Source of the DNA: Bacteroidales bacterium
Lineage (GTDB): Bacteria; Bacteroidota; Bacteroidia; Bacteroidales; SM23-62
Length of the DNA: 33,398 bases
Assembly (NCBI GenBank): GCA_016783865.1
Contig: JADHVS010000029.1
Location: 1 to 33,398 of the forward strand
Direction of reading: 5' to 3'
A model generated the notes under the pieces. It saw nothing but the letters and a program-made list of their open reading frames with translations. It was not told the origin of the DNA and did no database searches. Positions within the stretch are counted from its first letter, which is position 1, and the number at the start of each line of letters is the position of its first letter. This document shows, one piece after another, positions 14,755-24,162 of this stretch. Position numbers and translations under genes: made by a program.

Positions 14755-15456
14755 TCACAGATAAATTCCAACACCAAGCTGGGCAGTCCATCGACGGAAT
14801 GTATAAATACTGAGGGTTGACGATGTCCTTAATTCATTGGGCAATACCGGATTATCTGTATGATGCCTGGTCAGGTATGCTTCAACCAGGTTGACCGGAA
14901 TATTAAAATCGAGGTAGATCCTTTCTCCAATGTTGAATTTTACACCTGGTATAATGGAAGGTCCGATTGAAAACTCAGTTTCATTTTCCGGATAACTGAG
15001 GGATACAAAAGGTTTAAAATTGATATGGTGATAATAGAAAAAAGCCCCGACATCTATATAGGGGTAGATCCAGGAATTCGAAGACACCGGGGAAATGAGC
15101 CTGTACCTGTATCTGGCCATCCCTGAAACCAGGATTTCTTTATCTCCTTCAATAATTGTCATTGTTGTGGTGTCCAGCAGCTTTTCTGATTCAGAGCTGA
15201 ATGAGACCGGCCAGAAATCCACCTGGTGATATTGTTCATTTTTTGCAAGTAAACCCAGGGAAATTGAAGGGTTGCCAAAAGTCCACCGGCTGAATGAATA
15301 GGTCGATCCATCCTGTCGTATCGCTTTGTAGAAAACATTTTTTTCCGGTTTATACATCAGGGATGAGTTAATTTTTATTGTTGTGAGTTGCCCGGTTGCG
15401 ATACCAGCTAAACACTGTGAAATTGCCACAAATAGCAATGCAGTTTTAGAATTCAT
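14755..15456 (-). CDS. Outer-membrane beta-barrel-like hypothetical protein
   Basis: 233-aa exported protein with a signal peptide (MNSKTALLFVAISQCLAGIA, cleaved near TGQ) and repeated amphipathic strands (WIYPYIDVGAFFYYHHINF, FSIGPSIIPGVKFNIG, IYLDFNIPVNLVEAYL), ending TAQLGVGIYL. No family is recognised. It sits between the UroD-like and corrinoid genes on the same strand; a functional link to methyl transfer is not evident. Confidence 0.65.
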   Translation of the reverse strand: MNSKTALLFVAISQCLAGIATGQLTTIKINSSLMYKPEKNVFYKAIRQDGSTYSFSRWTFGNPSISLGLLAKNEQYHQVDFWPVSFSSESEKLLDTTTMTIIEGDKEILVSGMARYRYRLISPVSSNSWIYPYIDVGAFFYYHHINFKPFVSLSYPENETEFSIGPSIIPGVKFNIGERIYLDFNIPVNLVEAYLTRHHTDNPVLPNELRTSSTLSIYTFRRWTAQLGVGIYL

Positions 15457-15559
15457 GGTAGTTTTGATTGATTCAAAAAGGAAACGCGAAATAAGAAAAA
15501 TTATGATTTCAGATTAACGATTTATGAAGTAAGGATGTACTCTGGAGGACTCGGAATTA

Positions 15560-15591
15560 GCAGACTTGAAGACTTGAAGACTTGCAGACTG
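15560..15591. repeat. 8-bp tandem array, unit AAGACTTG
   Basis: Units CAGACTTG, AAGACTTG, AAGACTTG and CAGACTG lie 15 bp past the stop of the UroD-like gene. They share the word GACTTGAAGACTTG with the array at 3447-3545. Confidence 0.85.
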
Positions 15592-15605
15592 TACGTGACA
15601 AGGCC

Positions 15606-16610
15606 CTACGCATCACAACTTTTCTTCATAGCTAGCAGGTTGTCAACGGGCGTGGCAACAGTTATTTCACATCCTCCGGAAAGTATAAATCGCTGACCAT
15701 TAAGCTGCTCAATGAGTTTTATTGAATCAGACAATACCACTTCACTGCTTTTGTTCTGGATGCATTGAACAGGATCAAGGTTGCCACACAGGATGGTTCC
15801 TGGTCCGCATGCTTCCCTGGCAGATTCAAAAGTAACCATCCAGTCGAGATCAAGAATGTCGGTATTTGTAAGGGCAATTTTATCTAAAAGATGTGTAATA
15901 TCGCCGCAGATATGGAGTTTGGCAAAAGCTCCAAGGGAATGTATGTGTTCCATTAAATCCTGGTGCAATGGTAGCACCATTGATTCGTAGGTATCCGGGT
16001 CAATCTGGGAACAAACCGCATCACCTATACCAATAACAAGGCAACCTGCTTCTACCTGGGCCCGGGCAAAATCCTTTGCCGTTGTCATGCATATATTCAT
16101 TAATTTCTGTATGAAATCAGGCTCCATTAATAATTTGGTAAGGAGGTTATTCACACCAATCAGGTCGGCAGCCTCTGCCAGCGGACCCTCGATCCATCCG
16201 ATAATCGGGATGTCATCTCCTAATAATTTCTTATAATATTCGGCAGCCTTAAGCCTGTCCCTGGTCCTTTCAGAATGGTATACACCTGGATTAACCAGGG
16301 ATTCAATCTCGTTCAAAGAATGTATAAGGGGAGCACATACGGGGGGGTGATTCCCATTGAATTCAACAGTTCCTCCAAAGGCTGATGTTTCCCTGTAAGG
16401 ATCGGATATTAATCCAACAGCATCAAGGTCAAAGACTTCAAGGCATTTAACGTTGGATTCAACCAGTACCCTGTAATCTCTCATGAATTCCTCATATGTA
16501 CAGTTCAGCAGTCTTGCTGCAAACTGCATCAATATCGGATGGAAAAATACCCTTTCCGAAGGCTTATCCTTATTAATGAGAAAATTGTATAATTCGGAAT
16601 GTTTTGACAT
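15606..16610 (-). CDS. UroD-family corrinoid methyltransferase (MtaA/MtbA-like)
   Basis: 334-aa member of the uroporphyrinogen-decarboxylase fold, of the branch that moves methyl groups to or from corrinoid proteins. The zinc-thiolate motif is visible as H233-x-C235 (KLHICGD) with C314 (ILSGGCEI). The N-terminal RQAGRY-type signature of heme-pathway HemE is absent. GWIEGPLAEAADLIG (138-152) is a typical family block. It lies in the same minus-strand series as the corrinoid protein and activation protein, so it is likely the methyltransferase acting with them. Methyl donor or acceptor is unknown. Confidence 0.85.
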   Translation of the reverse strand: MSKHSELYNFLINKDKPSERVFFHPILMQFAARLLNCTYEEFMRDYRVLVESNVKCLEVFDLDAVGLISDPYRETSAFGGTVEFNGNHPPVCAPLIHSLNEIESLVNPGVYHSERTRDRLKAAEYYKKLLGDDIPIIGWIEGPLAEAADLIGVNNLLTKLLMEPDFIQKLMNICMTTAKDFARAQVEAGCLVIGIGDAVCSQIDPDTYESMVLPLHQDLMEHIHSLGAFAKLHICGDITHLLDKIALTNTDILDLDWMVTFESAREACGPGTILCGNLDPVQCIQNKSSEVVLSDSIKLIEQLNGQRFILSGGCEITVATPVDNLLAMKKSCDA

Positions 16611-16633
16611 AACTATGTCTTAAGTATCAAATC

Positions 16634-16661
16634 TTCTACTGTCTACTGTCTTCTGTCTACT
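16634..16661. repeat. 7-bp tandem array, unit GTCTACT
   Basis: Heptamers TTCTACT, GTCTACT, GTCTTCT and GTCTACT. On the minus strand they encode the last residues and stop of the saccharopine-dehydrogenase-like gene (GTA GAC AGA AGA CAG TAG). The same unit family recurs at 17854-17891. Confidence 0.9.
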
Positions 16662-17770
16662 TTATAAATTACTCCTCTCTCCTTAAGGTATTCCATCACA
16701 GCTTCATAATTACCTTCTTTTGCTCCCACATATTCTGGTGGAGAAATGCCAGGTTCATTATATTTCTCCTGCAAGATCAGGTCAGCTACCGCAGTACAGG
16801 TAAAGCCAGTCGTCCTGGCCATAGACAAAGTATCTGTGTCTGAATTATATTTATCAAAAAGTTCATAAGAATATTCTGCTAATTTATCATTCTCCTTGCC
16901 CTTAATGATTATCTTCATTACTGTAAAATCTCCTTCGCCCGGCTTAAGCTGCCATTTAGGGAACAGTATATGTGAGGTAACATCTATTGGTTTGATCCTG
17001 ACTCCTTTGACTACAATTTCTTTCTTTGAGAAAAATCCTGTTTCCCTGAGCACTTTAATGTTTTGTGTTGTACCGGGGAAGCGCAGCGTTTTCTCAATCA
17101 TATTCGGGATTTTCATAGTGATCAACAACGATCTTAATCCATCTGAGTTCCAGGCTTCGAGTGTTCCAACATCCTCAAATTCAACAAGTTCAATATCTGA
17201 TAATGCATCTTTCGTTACCAGGTGCCCGTTTTCAACAATCCTGGCTGGTCTTATATATTCTTCAATTACATCACTGGGAGAGAATACTGCCATATATTCA
17301 AAAGGCCATGCGCGTTTTTGTGGAAGCCCACCTGCATAACAGGTGAAGGATTCGACCTTCATCCTGGCATTATGATAACCCAGGATCAGGTTTCCCATAC
17401 CTGGAGCAACACCACAGTCCACTACTGCAGTGACTTGGTGTTTTTTTGCCAGTTTATCGAGAACCATGAAATCTTCAGGCATAAAGGATATATCGACTAT
17501 GTCTTTCCCCGCTTCAATCACTGTTTTCAGGGTCTTGTATCCCATATGTCCGGGGAGTGATCCAATGACAAGATCATAATCTGAAATAAGACGGGCTATT
17601 TCATACTGGTCAGTGAGATCCTCCATGATGGTTTTAACCTTATGCTGCTGTAATTTTGCAAAATGTTTCGGGCTGATATCTACAGCGGCTGTGTTGTACT
17701 TTTTAGCCAGATCGATGGCTATGGCATTACCTACCAGTCCGGTTCCAAGGACAACAACTTTTTTCGACAT
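16643..17770 (-). CDS. Saccharopine dehydrogenase-like oxidoreductase
   Basis: 375-aa NAD(P)-dependent enzyme of the saccharopine dehydrogenase / lysine 6-dehydrogenase / carboxynorspermidine synthase superfamily. The Rossmann motif GTGLVGNAIAIDLAKKY is at about residues 9-25. PGHMGYKTLKTVIEAGKDIVD, VDCGVAPGMGNLILGY and GGLPQKRAWPFEY follow, and ARTTGFTCTAVADLI is near the C-terminus. It lies 32 bp upstream of the UroD-like gene on the same strand. Amino-acid or polyamine metabolism is probable; exact substrate is open. Its C-terminal VDRRQ and the stop come from a 7-bp tandem array, so the natural end may have been altered by the repeat. Confidence 0.85.
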   Translation of the reverse strand: MSKKVVVLGTGLVGNAIAIDLAKKYNTAAVDISPKHFAKLQQHKVKTIMEDLTDQYEIARLISDYDLVIGSLPGHMGYKTLKTVIEAGKDIVDISFMPEDFMVLDKLAKKHQVTAVVDCGVAPGMGNLILGYHNARMKVESFTCYAGGLPQKRAWPFEYMAVFSPSDVIEEYIRPARIVENGHLVTKDALSDIELVEFEDVGTLEAWNSDGLRSLLITMKIPNMIEKTLRFPGTTQNIKVLRETGFFSKKEIVVKGVRIKPIDVTSHILFPKWQLKPGEGDFTVMKIIIKGKENDKLAEYSYELFDKYNSDTDTLSMARTTGFTCTAVADLILQEKYNEPGISPPEYVGAKEGNYEAVMEYLKERGVIYKVDRRQ

Positions 17771-17853
17771 GACAGGAATAGATTATTGTTTAGATTATAA
17801 AATTAATAAACTCCTTGGAAAAGTAGCAAGTTGCAGATTTTCTTCTGAATTCT

Positions 17854-17891
17854 GTCTTCTACTGCCTACTGTCTACTGCCTACTGTCTACT
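17854..17891. repeat. 7-bp tandem array, unit GTCTACT/GCCTACT
   Basis: Units TTCTACT, GCCTACT, GTCTACT, GCCTACT and GTCTACT follow a partial first unit. The array lies in the divergent spacer between the saccharopine-dehydrogenase-like gene and fucI, and its units match those at 16634-16661, 1.2 kb away at the other end of the former gene. Confidence 0.92.
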
Positions 17892-17910
17892 TCTTCCCCC
17901 CCACACCTAC

Positions 17911-17938
17911 GATTCACGATTCACGATTCACGATTCAC
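17911..17938. repeat. 7-bp tandem array, unit GATTCAC (4 perfect copies)
   Basis: Four identical GATTCAC heptamers, 60 bp upstream of fucI and 19 bp from a different heptamer array. Confidence 0.95.
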
Positions 17939-17998
17939 GCAAATATTTATTATTTTCAAACCCTGAATTGTGCCATAAAAACCAACAATAATAATAAC

Positions 17999-19786
17999 AT
18001 GACAAAAGGAAACAATAGATTACGGGGCCCTTTACCCAAAATAGGCATCCGGCCTACAATCGATGGCCGGATGGATGGTGTAAGAGAATCGCTTGAGGAT
18101 CAAACCATGAATATGGCCACCAATGTGGCAAAATTTTTTACTGAAAACCTGGTTCATCCGGATGGCACGCCTGTAGAATGTGCAATTGCAGATTCTTGCA
18201 TTGGAGGTGTGGCGGAAGCTGCCATGACGGCTGATAAATTCAGGAAAGAGGGAGTAGGAGTATCCCTTACCGTTACCCCATGCTGGTGCTATGGGAGTGA
18301 GACCATCGATATGGATCCGGAAATACCAAAAGCCATCTGGGGTTTTAACGGTACTGAAAGACCGGGTGCCGTATATCTGGCAGCTGCTCTCGCCGGACAC
18401 AGCCAGAAAGGCCTTCCGGCATTTGGTATCTATGGCCGGGATGTTCAGGATGCAGGCGACCAGACCATTCCCGATGATGTAAAAATAAAATTGTTAAGGT
18501 TTGCAAAGGCTGGACTGGCCGTTGCTACTATGAAGGGCAAATCCTACATGTCGTTGGGAGCCGTTTCCATGGGAATAGCAGGTTCGATCGTGGATGAGAG
18601 CTTTTTCAGGGAATACCTGGGTATGCGGAATGAATATGTGGATATGACAGAGATATACAGAAGAATTAATGAAGGCATATATGATCCGGATGAATTTGAG
18701 AAAGCATATTCCTGGGTAAGGAAAAATTGCAAGGAAGGCGCCGATCTTAATCCACCGGAAAAACAAAAAAGCAGGGAACATAAAGATGAGACATGGAAAT
18801 ATGTGGTGAAAATGACCATGATCATGAGAGACCTTATGATTGGTAATCCAAAGCTGGGTGAAATCGGGTTTGGGGAAGAGGCACTTGGCAGGAATGCCAT
18901 TCTGAGTGGATTCCAGGGCCAGCGGCAATGGACCGACCACCTGCCCAATGGTGATTTTATGGAAGCAATGTTGAACTCATCTTTTGACTGGAATGGTATA
19001 AGACAGCCATTCATGGTGGCTACTGAAAACGATGCCCTGAACGGTGTGGTTATGTTATTCGGTCACCTGCTGACAAATACAGCACAGATCTTTGCAGATG
19101 TCAGGACCTACTGGAGCCCGGAAGCCGTTAAACGCGTTACCGGTAAATCGCTGCAGGGTCTTGCAGCACAAGGTATCATTCATCTGATCAATTCCGGATC
19201 GGCCACCCTCGATGGAACTGGCCTGCAGGAGAATGATGGCAAACCTGCCATGAAGCCTTATTGGGAAATTTCGGAAGGTGAAGCTCATAAATGCCTCGAT
19301 GCTACCACCTGGTATCCTGCCATTACAGAGTATTTCAGAGGGGGAGGCTATTCTTCCAATTACCTGACAAGGGGAGGAATGCCCGTGACTATGTCGAGGA
19401 TCAACCTGATCAGAGGTCTCGGACCAGCACTTCAGATCGCCGAGGGATACAGTGTGGATCTGCCCAAAGATGTTCATGATGTGCTCGATAAGCGGACCAA
19501 TGAAACATGGCCAACTACCTGGTTTGCTCCAAATCTGACAGGTAATGGTGCTTTCCGTGATGTGTATTCAGTCATGGCTAACTGGGGTGCCAATCACGGA
19601 GCAATCAGTTACGGTCACATCGGATCTGACCTGATAACACTTGCATCTATGTTGCGGATCCCGGTATGCATGCACAATGTTCCCGGGGAACAGGTATACA
19701 GGCCCAGTGCATGGGCTGCTTACGGCATGGAGCCGGAAGGTTCTGATTACCGTGCCTGCCAGACTTACGGACCGTTATATAAATAG
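17999..19786 (+). CDS. fucI: L-fucose isomerase
   Basis: 595-aa cytoplasmic Mn-dependent isomerase converting L-fucose to L-fuculose; length and sequence agree closely with the E. coli enzyme (591 aa). Visible identical blocks include [60 protein letters not shown] and [10 protein letters not shown]. Metal and active-site acids correspond to E343 (VATEND) and D367 (IFADVRTYW), with a conserved histidine at about H533 (NWGANHG). It opens a plus-strand group with a lipoprotein, fucP and a second symporter. Fuculokinase and aldolase are not in the window, so the rest of the pathway must be elsewhere. The spacer upstream carries two repeat arrays. Confidence 0.97.
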   Translation: MTKGNNRLRGPLPKIGIRPTIDGRMDGVRESLEDQTMNMATNVAKFFTENLVHPDGTPVECAIADSCIGGVAEAAMTADKFRKEGVGVSLTVTPCWCYGSETIDMDPEIPKAIWGFNGTERPGAVYLAAALAGHSQKGLPAFGIYGRDVQDAGDQTIPDDVKIKLLRFAKAGLAVATMKGKSYMSLGAVSMGIAGSIVDESFFREYLGMRNEYVDMTEIYRRINEGIYDPDEFEKAYSWVRKNCKEGADLNPPEKQKSREHKDETWKYVVKMTMIMRDLMIGNPKLGEIGFGEEALGRNAILSGFQGQRQWTDHLPNGDFMEAMLNSSFDWNGIRQPFMVATENDALNGVVMLFGHLLTNTAQIFADVRTYWSPEAVKRVTGKSLQGLAAQGIIHLINSGSATLDGTGLQENDGKPAMKPYWEISEGEAHKCLDATTWYPAITEYFRGGGYSSNYLTRGGMPVTMSRINLIRGLGPALQIAEGYSVDLPKDVHDVLDKRTNETWPTTWFAPNLTGNGAFRDVYSVMANWGANHGAISYGHIGSDLITLASMLRIPVCMHNVPGEQVYRPSAWAAYGMEPEGSDYRACQTYGPLYK

Positions 19787-19798
19787 TCAATCAGCGAA

Positions 19799-21070
19799 AT
19801 GCAAAGCAATATAAATGAGATGATCAGCAGGATAGTTAAATTTCTGCTGATCGTTGTTTTATTATATTCCTGTTATAACCGTGGCAATAAATCAACTCAA
19901 TCAATCCCTATGAATGATACTACCTATGAGAAAGGAACATTCGGCTATGACCTGAATTTCCTGAAGAAATATATTGATCCGATTGTCCTGTCTGACAGTA
20001 AATCCAGGTCCCGGGTGATCCTGAGCAAAGAATGGCAGGGTAGGGTTATGACCAGCACTGCATCCGGTTCTGAAGGTAAAAGCTTTGGATGGGTAAACTA
20101 CGATCTGATTCAGTCGGGTGAGATACAGGAGCATATAAATGTGTTCGGGGGGGAAGACAGGTTCTGGCTGGGGCCTGAAGGTGGGCAATTTTCAATCTAC
20201 TTCGAACCCGGTGCAAGTTTTGACTTTGAACACTGGTTTGTGCCCAAACAAATTGATACAGAGCCATTTGATCTGATTGAATCGGGATCTGATTTTGCCT
20301 CATTTCAAAAAGCTATGCAGATTCAGAACTACTCCGGATTCAATTTTAACTTTGTTGCTGACCGGTCTGTATTCCTGCTGGACAAAACTAAAACAGAAAA
20401 GGAATTATCACTTGAAATCCCGGAAGGTCTCGACTTTGTTGGGATTTCAGTTATGAACTCTGTCACCAATACGGGTGAAGAGGAATGGACTAAAGAAACA
20501 GGGATGTTATCTATCTGGATACTCAGCATGTTTACTCCTTCGCCTGGAATTACTATTGCTGTTCCCTACAAAGTGGGAGAGGAGTCCAGCCTGGGTGCAG
20601 TCGTAAATGATTCCTATTTCGGGAAGATTTCTGAGGACAGGCTTAAAGTGGATGAGGGAATTATATACTTCAGGGGTGACGGAAAATCGAGAGGGAAGAT
20701 CGGACTATCCCCCCGGCGTGCATTGCCTGTGGCATGTAGTTATGATGAAGACAATAATGTACTTACTCTGGTACGATTTTCATTACATGAAGGAGTTACA
20801 GACTATGTAAATAGTATGTGGGAACTACAGGATAAACCCTTTGAGGGTGATGCGGTTAACTCCTACAATGATGGCCCTCTGGAGGATGGATCTCAGATGG
20901 GACCTTTTTATGAACTTGAAAGTTCCTCTCCGGCGGCAAACCTGAAGCCGGGAGAGAGCATGGTGCATATTCATTCCACTTTTCATTTCCAGGGTGATGA
21001 AGCTTTACTCGATCAGGTAGTTAAGGCAGCCATTGGTATCGGTTTGGAACAAATCAAAAACGCATTTTAA
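19799..21070 (+). CDS. Lipoprotein of mutarotase-like (DUF6786-like) type
   Basis: 423-aa exported lipoprotein: a hydrophobic segment ends in the lipobox-like LLYSC with Cys25 as the lipidation site. The start could instead be Met8. Sequence blocks SRVILSKEWQGRVMTSTASG, FGWVNYDLI, FGGEDRFWLGPEGGQF and VHIHSTFHF recall a Bacteroidota family that I associate with DUF6786 and a galactose-mutarotase-like beta-sandwich; this assignment is from memory. It begins 12 bp after fucI and ends 15 bp before fucP, so it belongs to the fucose operon. A periplasmic aldose-epimerase role ahead of uptake would fit, but is inference. Confidence 0.65.
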   Translation: MQSNINEMISRIVKFLLIVVLLYSCYNRGNKSTQSIPMNDTTYEKGTFGYDLNFLKKYIDPIVLSDSKSRSRVILSKEWQGRVMTSTASGSEGKSFGWVNYDLIQSGEIQEHINVFGGEDRFWLGPEGGQFSIYFEPGASFDFEHWFVPKQIDTEPFDLIESGSDFASFQKAMQIQNYSGFNFNFVADRSVFLLDKTKTEKELSLEIPEGLDFVGISVMNSVTNTGEEEWTKETGMLSIWILSMFTPSPGITIAVPYKVGEESSLGAVVNDSYFGKISEDRLKVDEGIIYFRGDGKSRGKIGLSPRRALPVACSYDEDNNVLTLVRFSLHEGVTDYVNSMWELQDKPFEGDAVNSYNDGPLEDGSQMGPFYELESSSPAANLKPGESMVHIHSTFHFQGDEALLDQVVKAAIGIGLEQIKNAF

Positions 21071-21085
21071 TAATATTGTATACGC

Positions 21086-22378
21086 ATGAATCAAATTTCA
21101 GAAGATAAGCCGAGGTTATTCCCGGCTGGAAAAATTCTCCCGTTTATCCTGGTGACTGCTTTGTTTATGTTCTGGGGGATTGCAGTCAATATGAATGATG
21201 TGTTGATCAAGCAGTTTATGAAATCATTCGAGATTACAAGGTTTGCCGCCGGTTTTATCCAGACCTTTTTCTTTTTCGGCTATTTTGCTCTGGCCATGCC
21301 TGCCGCATTGATCATGAGAAAATATAATTATAAGACCGGATTGATCATTGGCCTTTTTCTGTATGCATTGGGTACATTTCTTTTCTGGCCGGCAGCAATC
21401 ATTGGAAAGTACCTGTTCTTTCTGGTGGCCCTGTTTGTGATCGCCAGTGGATTATCTTTTCTTGAGACAGGGGCAAATCCCTTTATTGCTACTCTTGGTG
21501 ATTCCAGGACTTCTGAACAAAGGCTGAATTTCAGCCAGGCCTTTAATCCTTTGGGAGCTATCATTGGTGTGGCCATTGGTACAGTCTTTATTTTTAGCGG
21601 GATTGAATTATCCCAATCCGAAATTGAGGTAATGAAGGCTGCCGGTGAATACGATGCCTACCTGCAGTCGGAGATAATACGGGTGGTCAAACCCTACCTG
21701 ATCATCGGTGCAGTTATGTTCCTTTGGGCCCTGCTATTGCTCAGGACCAGGTTTCCAAAGACGACCGATGAAGATCAGAAGAATCCTGATCAGCCAAAAG
21801 GGAGATTCAAGGACCTCTTTAAGCATTCTCATTTCGTCCAGGGAGTACTGGCCCAATTCTTCTATGTGGGTGCCCAGGTAGGTACCTGGAGCTTCTTTAT
21901 CCAGTATATGCAGGATTATACCGGCGAACCGGAAAAAGTAGCCGGGAGTTACCTGATCGGAAGCCTGGTTGCCTTTGGTGTGGGAAGGTTTTTCTCCACC
22001 TTCATTATGAAATATGTCAAACCTCAAAAATTAATGGGTTTATTCAGTATCATTAATGTAATCCTTGTATTCATCGGTGTAGTTTACCCGGGATGGGTTG
22101 GCCTTTGGGCCGTGCTGCTGACAAGTTTTTTTATGTCACTGATGTTCCCAACCATTTTTGCACTGGGTATTAAAGGACTGGGGCCCGATACAAAGATAGG
22201 CGGATCAATGATCATCATGGCCATTATTGGCGGTGCAGCAATGACTCCAATCATGGGATTGATATCTGATAGTACCGGAAGCATGGCCCTGGCCATGATC
22301 GTGCCACTGGTCTGTTACGTGTTTATTGCATATTATGCATTTATCGGATCAAAAGTCAGGATACCTGTAAAAGTTTAA
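21086..22378 (+). CDS. fucP: L-fucose:H+ symporter
   Basis: 430-aa major facilitator permease of the FucP branch with 12 predicted membrane helices. The two acidic residues needed for proton coupling and sugar binding in E. coli FucP have counterparts here: D38 (AVNMNDVLIKQF) and E127 (FLETGANPF). NFSQAFNPLGAIIG is a family block. Placement 15 bp after the lipoprotein gene and in the fucI operon supports L-fucose as substrate. Confidence 0.92.
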   Translation: MNQISEDKPRLFPAGKILPFILVTALFMFWGIAVNMNDVLIKQFMKSFEITRFAAGFIQTFFFFGYFALAMPAALIMRKYNYKTGLIIGLFLYALGTFLFWPAAIIGKYLFFLVALFVIASGLSFLETGANPFIATLGDSRTSEQRLNFSQAFNPLGAIIGVAIGTVFIFSGIELSQSEIEVMKAAGEYDAYLQSEIIRVVKPYLIIGAVMFLWALLLLRTRFPKTTDEDQKNPDQPKGRFKDLFKHSHFVQGVLAQFFYVGAQVGTWSFFIQYMQDYTGEPEKVAGSYLIGSLVAFGVGRFFSTFIMKYVKPQKLMGLFSIINVILVFIGVVYPGWVGLWAVLLTSFFMSLMFPTIFALGIKGLGPDTKIGGSMIIMAIIGGAAMTPIMGLISDSTGSMALAMIVPLVCYVFIAYYAFIGSKVRIPVKV

Positions 22379-22397
22379 TATTTATAATTTATATTTA

Positions 22398-22441
22398 TCT
22401 TCAATTCCAAATTCAAAAGTCTAAATTCAAAACTTCTTCAA
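22398..22441. repeat. AAATTC-type AT-rich spacer repeat
   Basis: Imperfect words AATTCCAAATTC, AAAAGTCTAAATTC and AAAACTTC fill the fucP-symporter spacer. They resemble the spacer at 7424-7452. Confidence 0.45.
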
Positions 22442-22442
22442 A

Positions 22443-24128
22443 ATGGTAGGTTTTCATATTCTTGACTGGATTGTACTGGGAGCTTTCTTCCTTGGCCTGA
22501 TTGCCATTGTTGTTTGGGTCAGCAGGAAAAAGGCAGAAACATCAGCAGATTATTTCCTGGCCGGAAGAGATGCTTCATGGTTAGTTATCGGTGCATCCAT
22601 TTTTGCATCGAACATCGGATCAGAGCACCTCGTTGGCCTTGCCGGTGCAGGCGCTTCAAGTGGCATGGCTATGGCCCACTGGGAAATGCATGCCTGGCTT
22701 ATTCTTATCCTCGGCTGGTTTTTTGTTCCTTTCTATTCCCGTACAATGGTATATACCATGCCCGAATTCCTGGAGCGGCGGTATAATGCCGGTTCGCGTG
22801 CATTGTTATCCATTATTTCAATGGTCAGCTATGTCCTTACCAAGGTAGCAGTTACCGTGTATGCAGGCGGCATTGTCTTCAAAGAAGTATTGGGTATCGA
22901 TTTCATTACCATGAACCTGTTCGGATCGACATACCAGATTGATTTTTTCTGGGTCGGCGCCTTGAGTCTGGTCGTGATAACAGGGATATATACTGTTATC
23001 GGAGGTATGAAGGCAGTATTGTTTACCTCCGTGCTTCAGGCTCCTATATTACTAATCGGTTCGATTGTAATACTTGTTGTCGGATTGATTAAGGTAGGAG
23101 GGTGGGCGGAATTGCAAACCATATGCAATTCAAACGTGACTGGCTATGGAGACCAGATGATGAGCCTTATCCGGTCTCCTGAGGATCCTGAATTTCCATG
23201 GACAGGAGTGTTACTGGGTTCAGCCATCATTGGTTTCTGGTACTGGTGTACCGACCAGTATATTGTTCAGCGGGTCTTATCCGGAAAGAACCAAACCCAC
23301 TCCAGGAGGGGTGCTATATTTGGTGCCTATCTTAAATTGTTGCCGGTATTCATATTCCTTATCCCGGGAATGATAGCTTATGCATTGAACCAAAAAGGAC
23401 TAATGGTGTTGGAGAACTCCGATGCTGCCTTTCCTGCATTGGTTTCAACATTGTTGCCGATAGGTCTTAAAGGGATGGTTGTTGGAGGCCTTGTGGCGGC
23501 CCTGATGAGTTCGCTGGCCTCACTGTTTAATTCTACATCCATATTATTCACCGTGGATTTCTATCAAAAATTCAAACCTCATTCAACTGAAAAGCACCTG
23601 GTAACTGTAGGTCGGATTGCAACAGTTGTAATTGTCATTCTGGGTATTGCCTGGATCCCCGTAATGAAAAGCATTGGAAAGGTTTTGTACGAATACCTCC
23701 AGGATGTTCAGTCATTGCTGGCACCAGGTATAGCCTCCGTATTTCTTTTGGGTGTATTCTGGAAACGAGCTTCACCTGCCGCAGGATTAACTGCCTTATC
23801 GACAGGATTTGTATTGGGTATGACGCGGCTTGCATTGACTATATTTAAGGATAATTTAAATGCTGAAGCCTTATATTATCGTGTTTTTGTCCAACCAAAC
23901 TGGCTGCACTACGAAATATACCTGTTCTTCCTTTGCATTCTTGTGCTGGTAGTTGTCAGTTTCTTTACTAAACCTGCAAGTGAAGAAAAGCTGGCCGGCC
24001 TTACATTTGGCTCTATATCAAAAGAGCAGCGGGCAGAAACCAGGGCTTCCTACTCCAATTGGGATGTGGCTCACTCATTGATCATAATAGCAGTGATATT
24101 AGTATTCTACATTTATTTCTGGAAATAG
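22443..24128 (+). CDS. SSS-family sodium/solute symporter (vSGLT-like)
   Basis: 561-aa membrane transporter of the solute:sodium symporter family, with about 14 helices. It shows the sugar-type SSS blocks TSADYFLAGRDASWLVIGAS, FASNIGSEHLVGLAGAGASS and YTMPEFLERRYN, plus SLASLFNSTSILFTVDFYQK near residues 358-377 in the region that forms the sodium site in vSGLT. It is the last gene of the fucose group and is followed by an intrinsic terminator. It likely imports a second sugar or a fucose-containing product; substrate is not determinable. Confidence 0.9.
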   Translation: MVGFHILDWIVLGAFFLGLIAIVVWVSRKKAETSADYFLAGRDASWLVIGASIFASNIGSEHLVGLAGAGASSGMAMAHWEMHAWLILILGWFFVPFYSRTMVYTMPEFLERRYNAGSRALLSIISMVSYVLTKVAVTVYAGGIVFKEVLGIDFITMNLFGSTYQIDFFWVGALSLVVITGIYTVIGGMKAVLFTSVLQAPILLIGSIVILVVGLIKVGGWAELQTICNSNVTGYGDQMMSLIRSPEDPEFPWTGVLLGSAIIGFWYWCTDQYIVQRVLSGKNQTHSRRGAIFGAYLKLLPVFIFLIPGMIAYALNQKGLMVLENSDAAFPALVSTLLPIGLKGMVVGGLVAALMSSLASLFNSTSILFTVDFYQKFKPHSTEKHLVTVGRIATVVIVILGIAWIPVMKSIGKVLYEYLQDVQSLLAPGIASVFLLGVFWKRASPAAGLTALSTGFVLGMTRLALTIFKDNLNAEALYYRVFVQPNWLHYEIYLFFLCILVLVVVSFFTKPASEEKLAGLTFGSISKEQRAETRASYSNWDVAHSLIIIAVILVFYIYFWK

Positions 24129-24162
24129 ATCAATCCACTTACTGAATCACTCTGGATTTTTG

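Noticed and set aside
15606..16610. Heme-pathway uroporphyrinogen decarboxylase (hemE)
   Set aside because: Lacks the N-terminal RQAGRY-type signature and has the HxC...C zinc motif of methyltransferases, in a corrinoid context.
1954..17938. Tandem arrays as CRISPR arrays
   Set aside because: Units are 7-8 bp with no spacers between them and no cas genes nearby.
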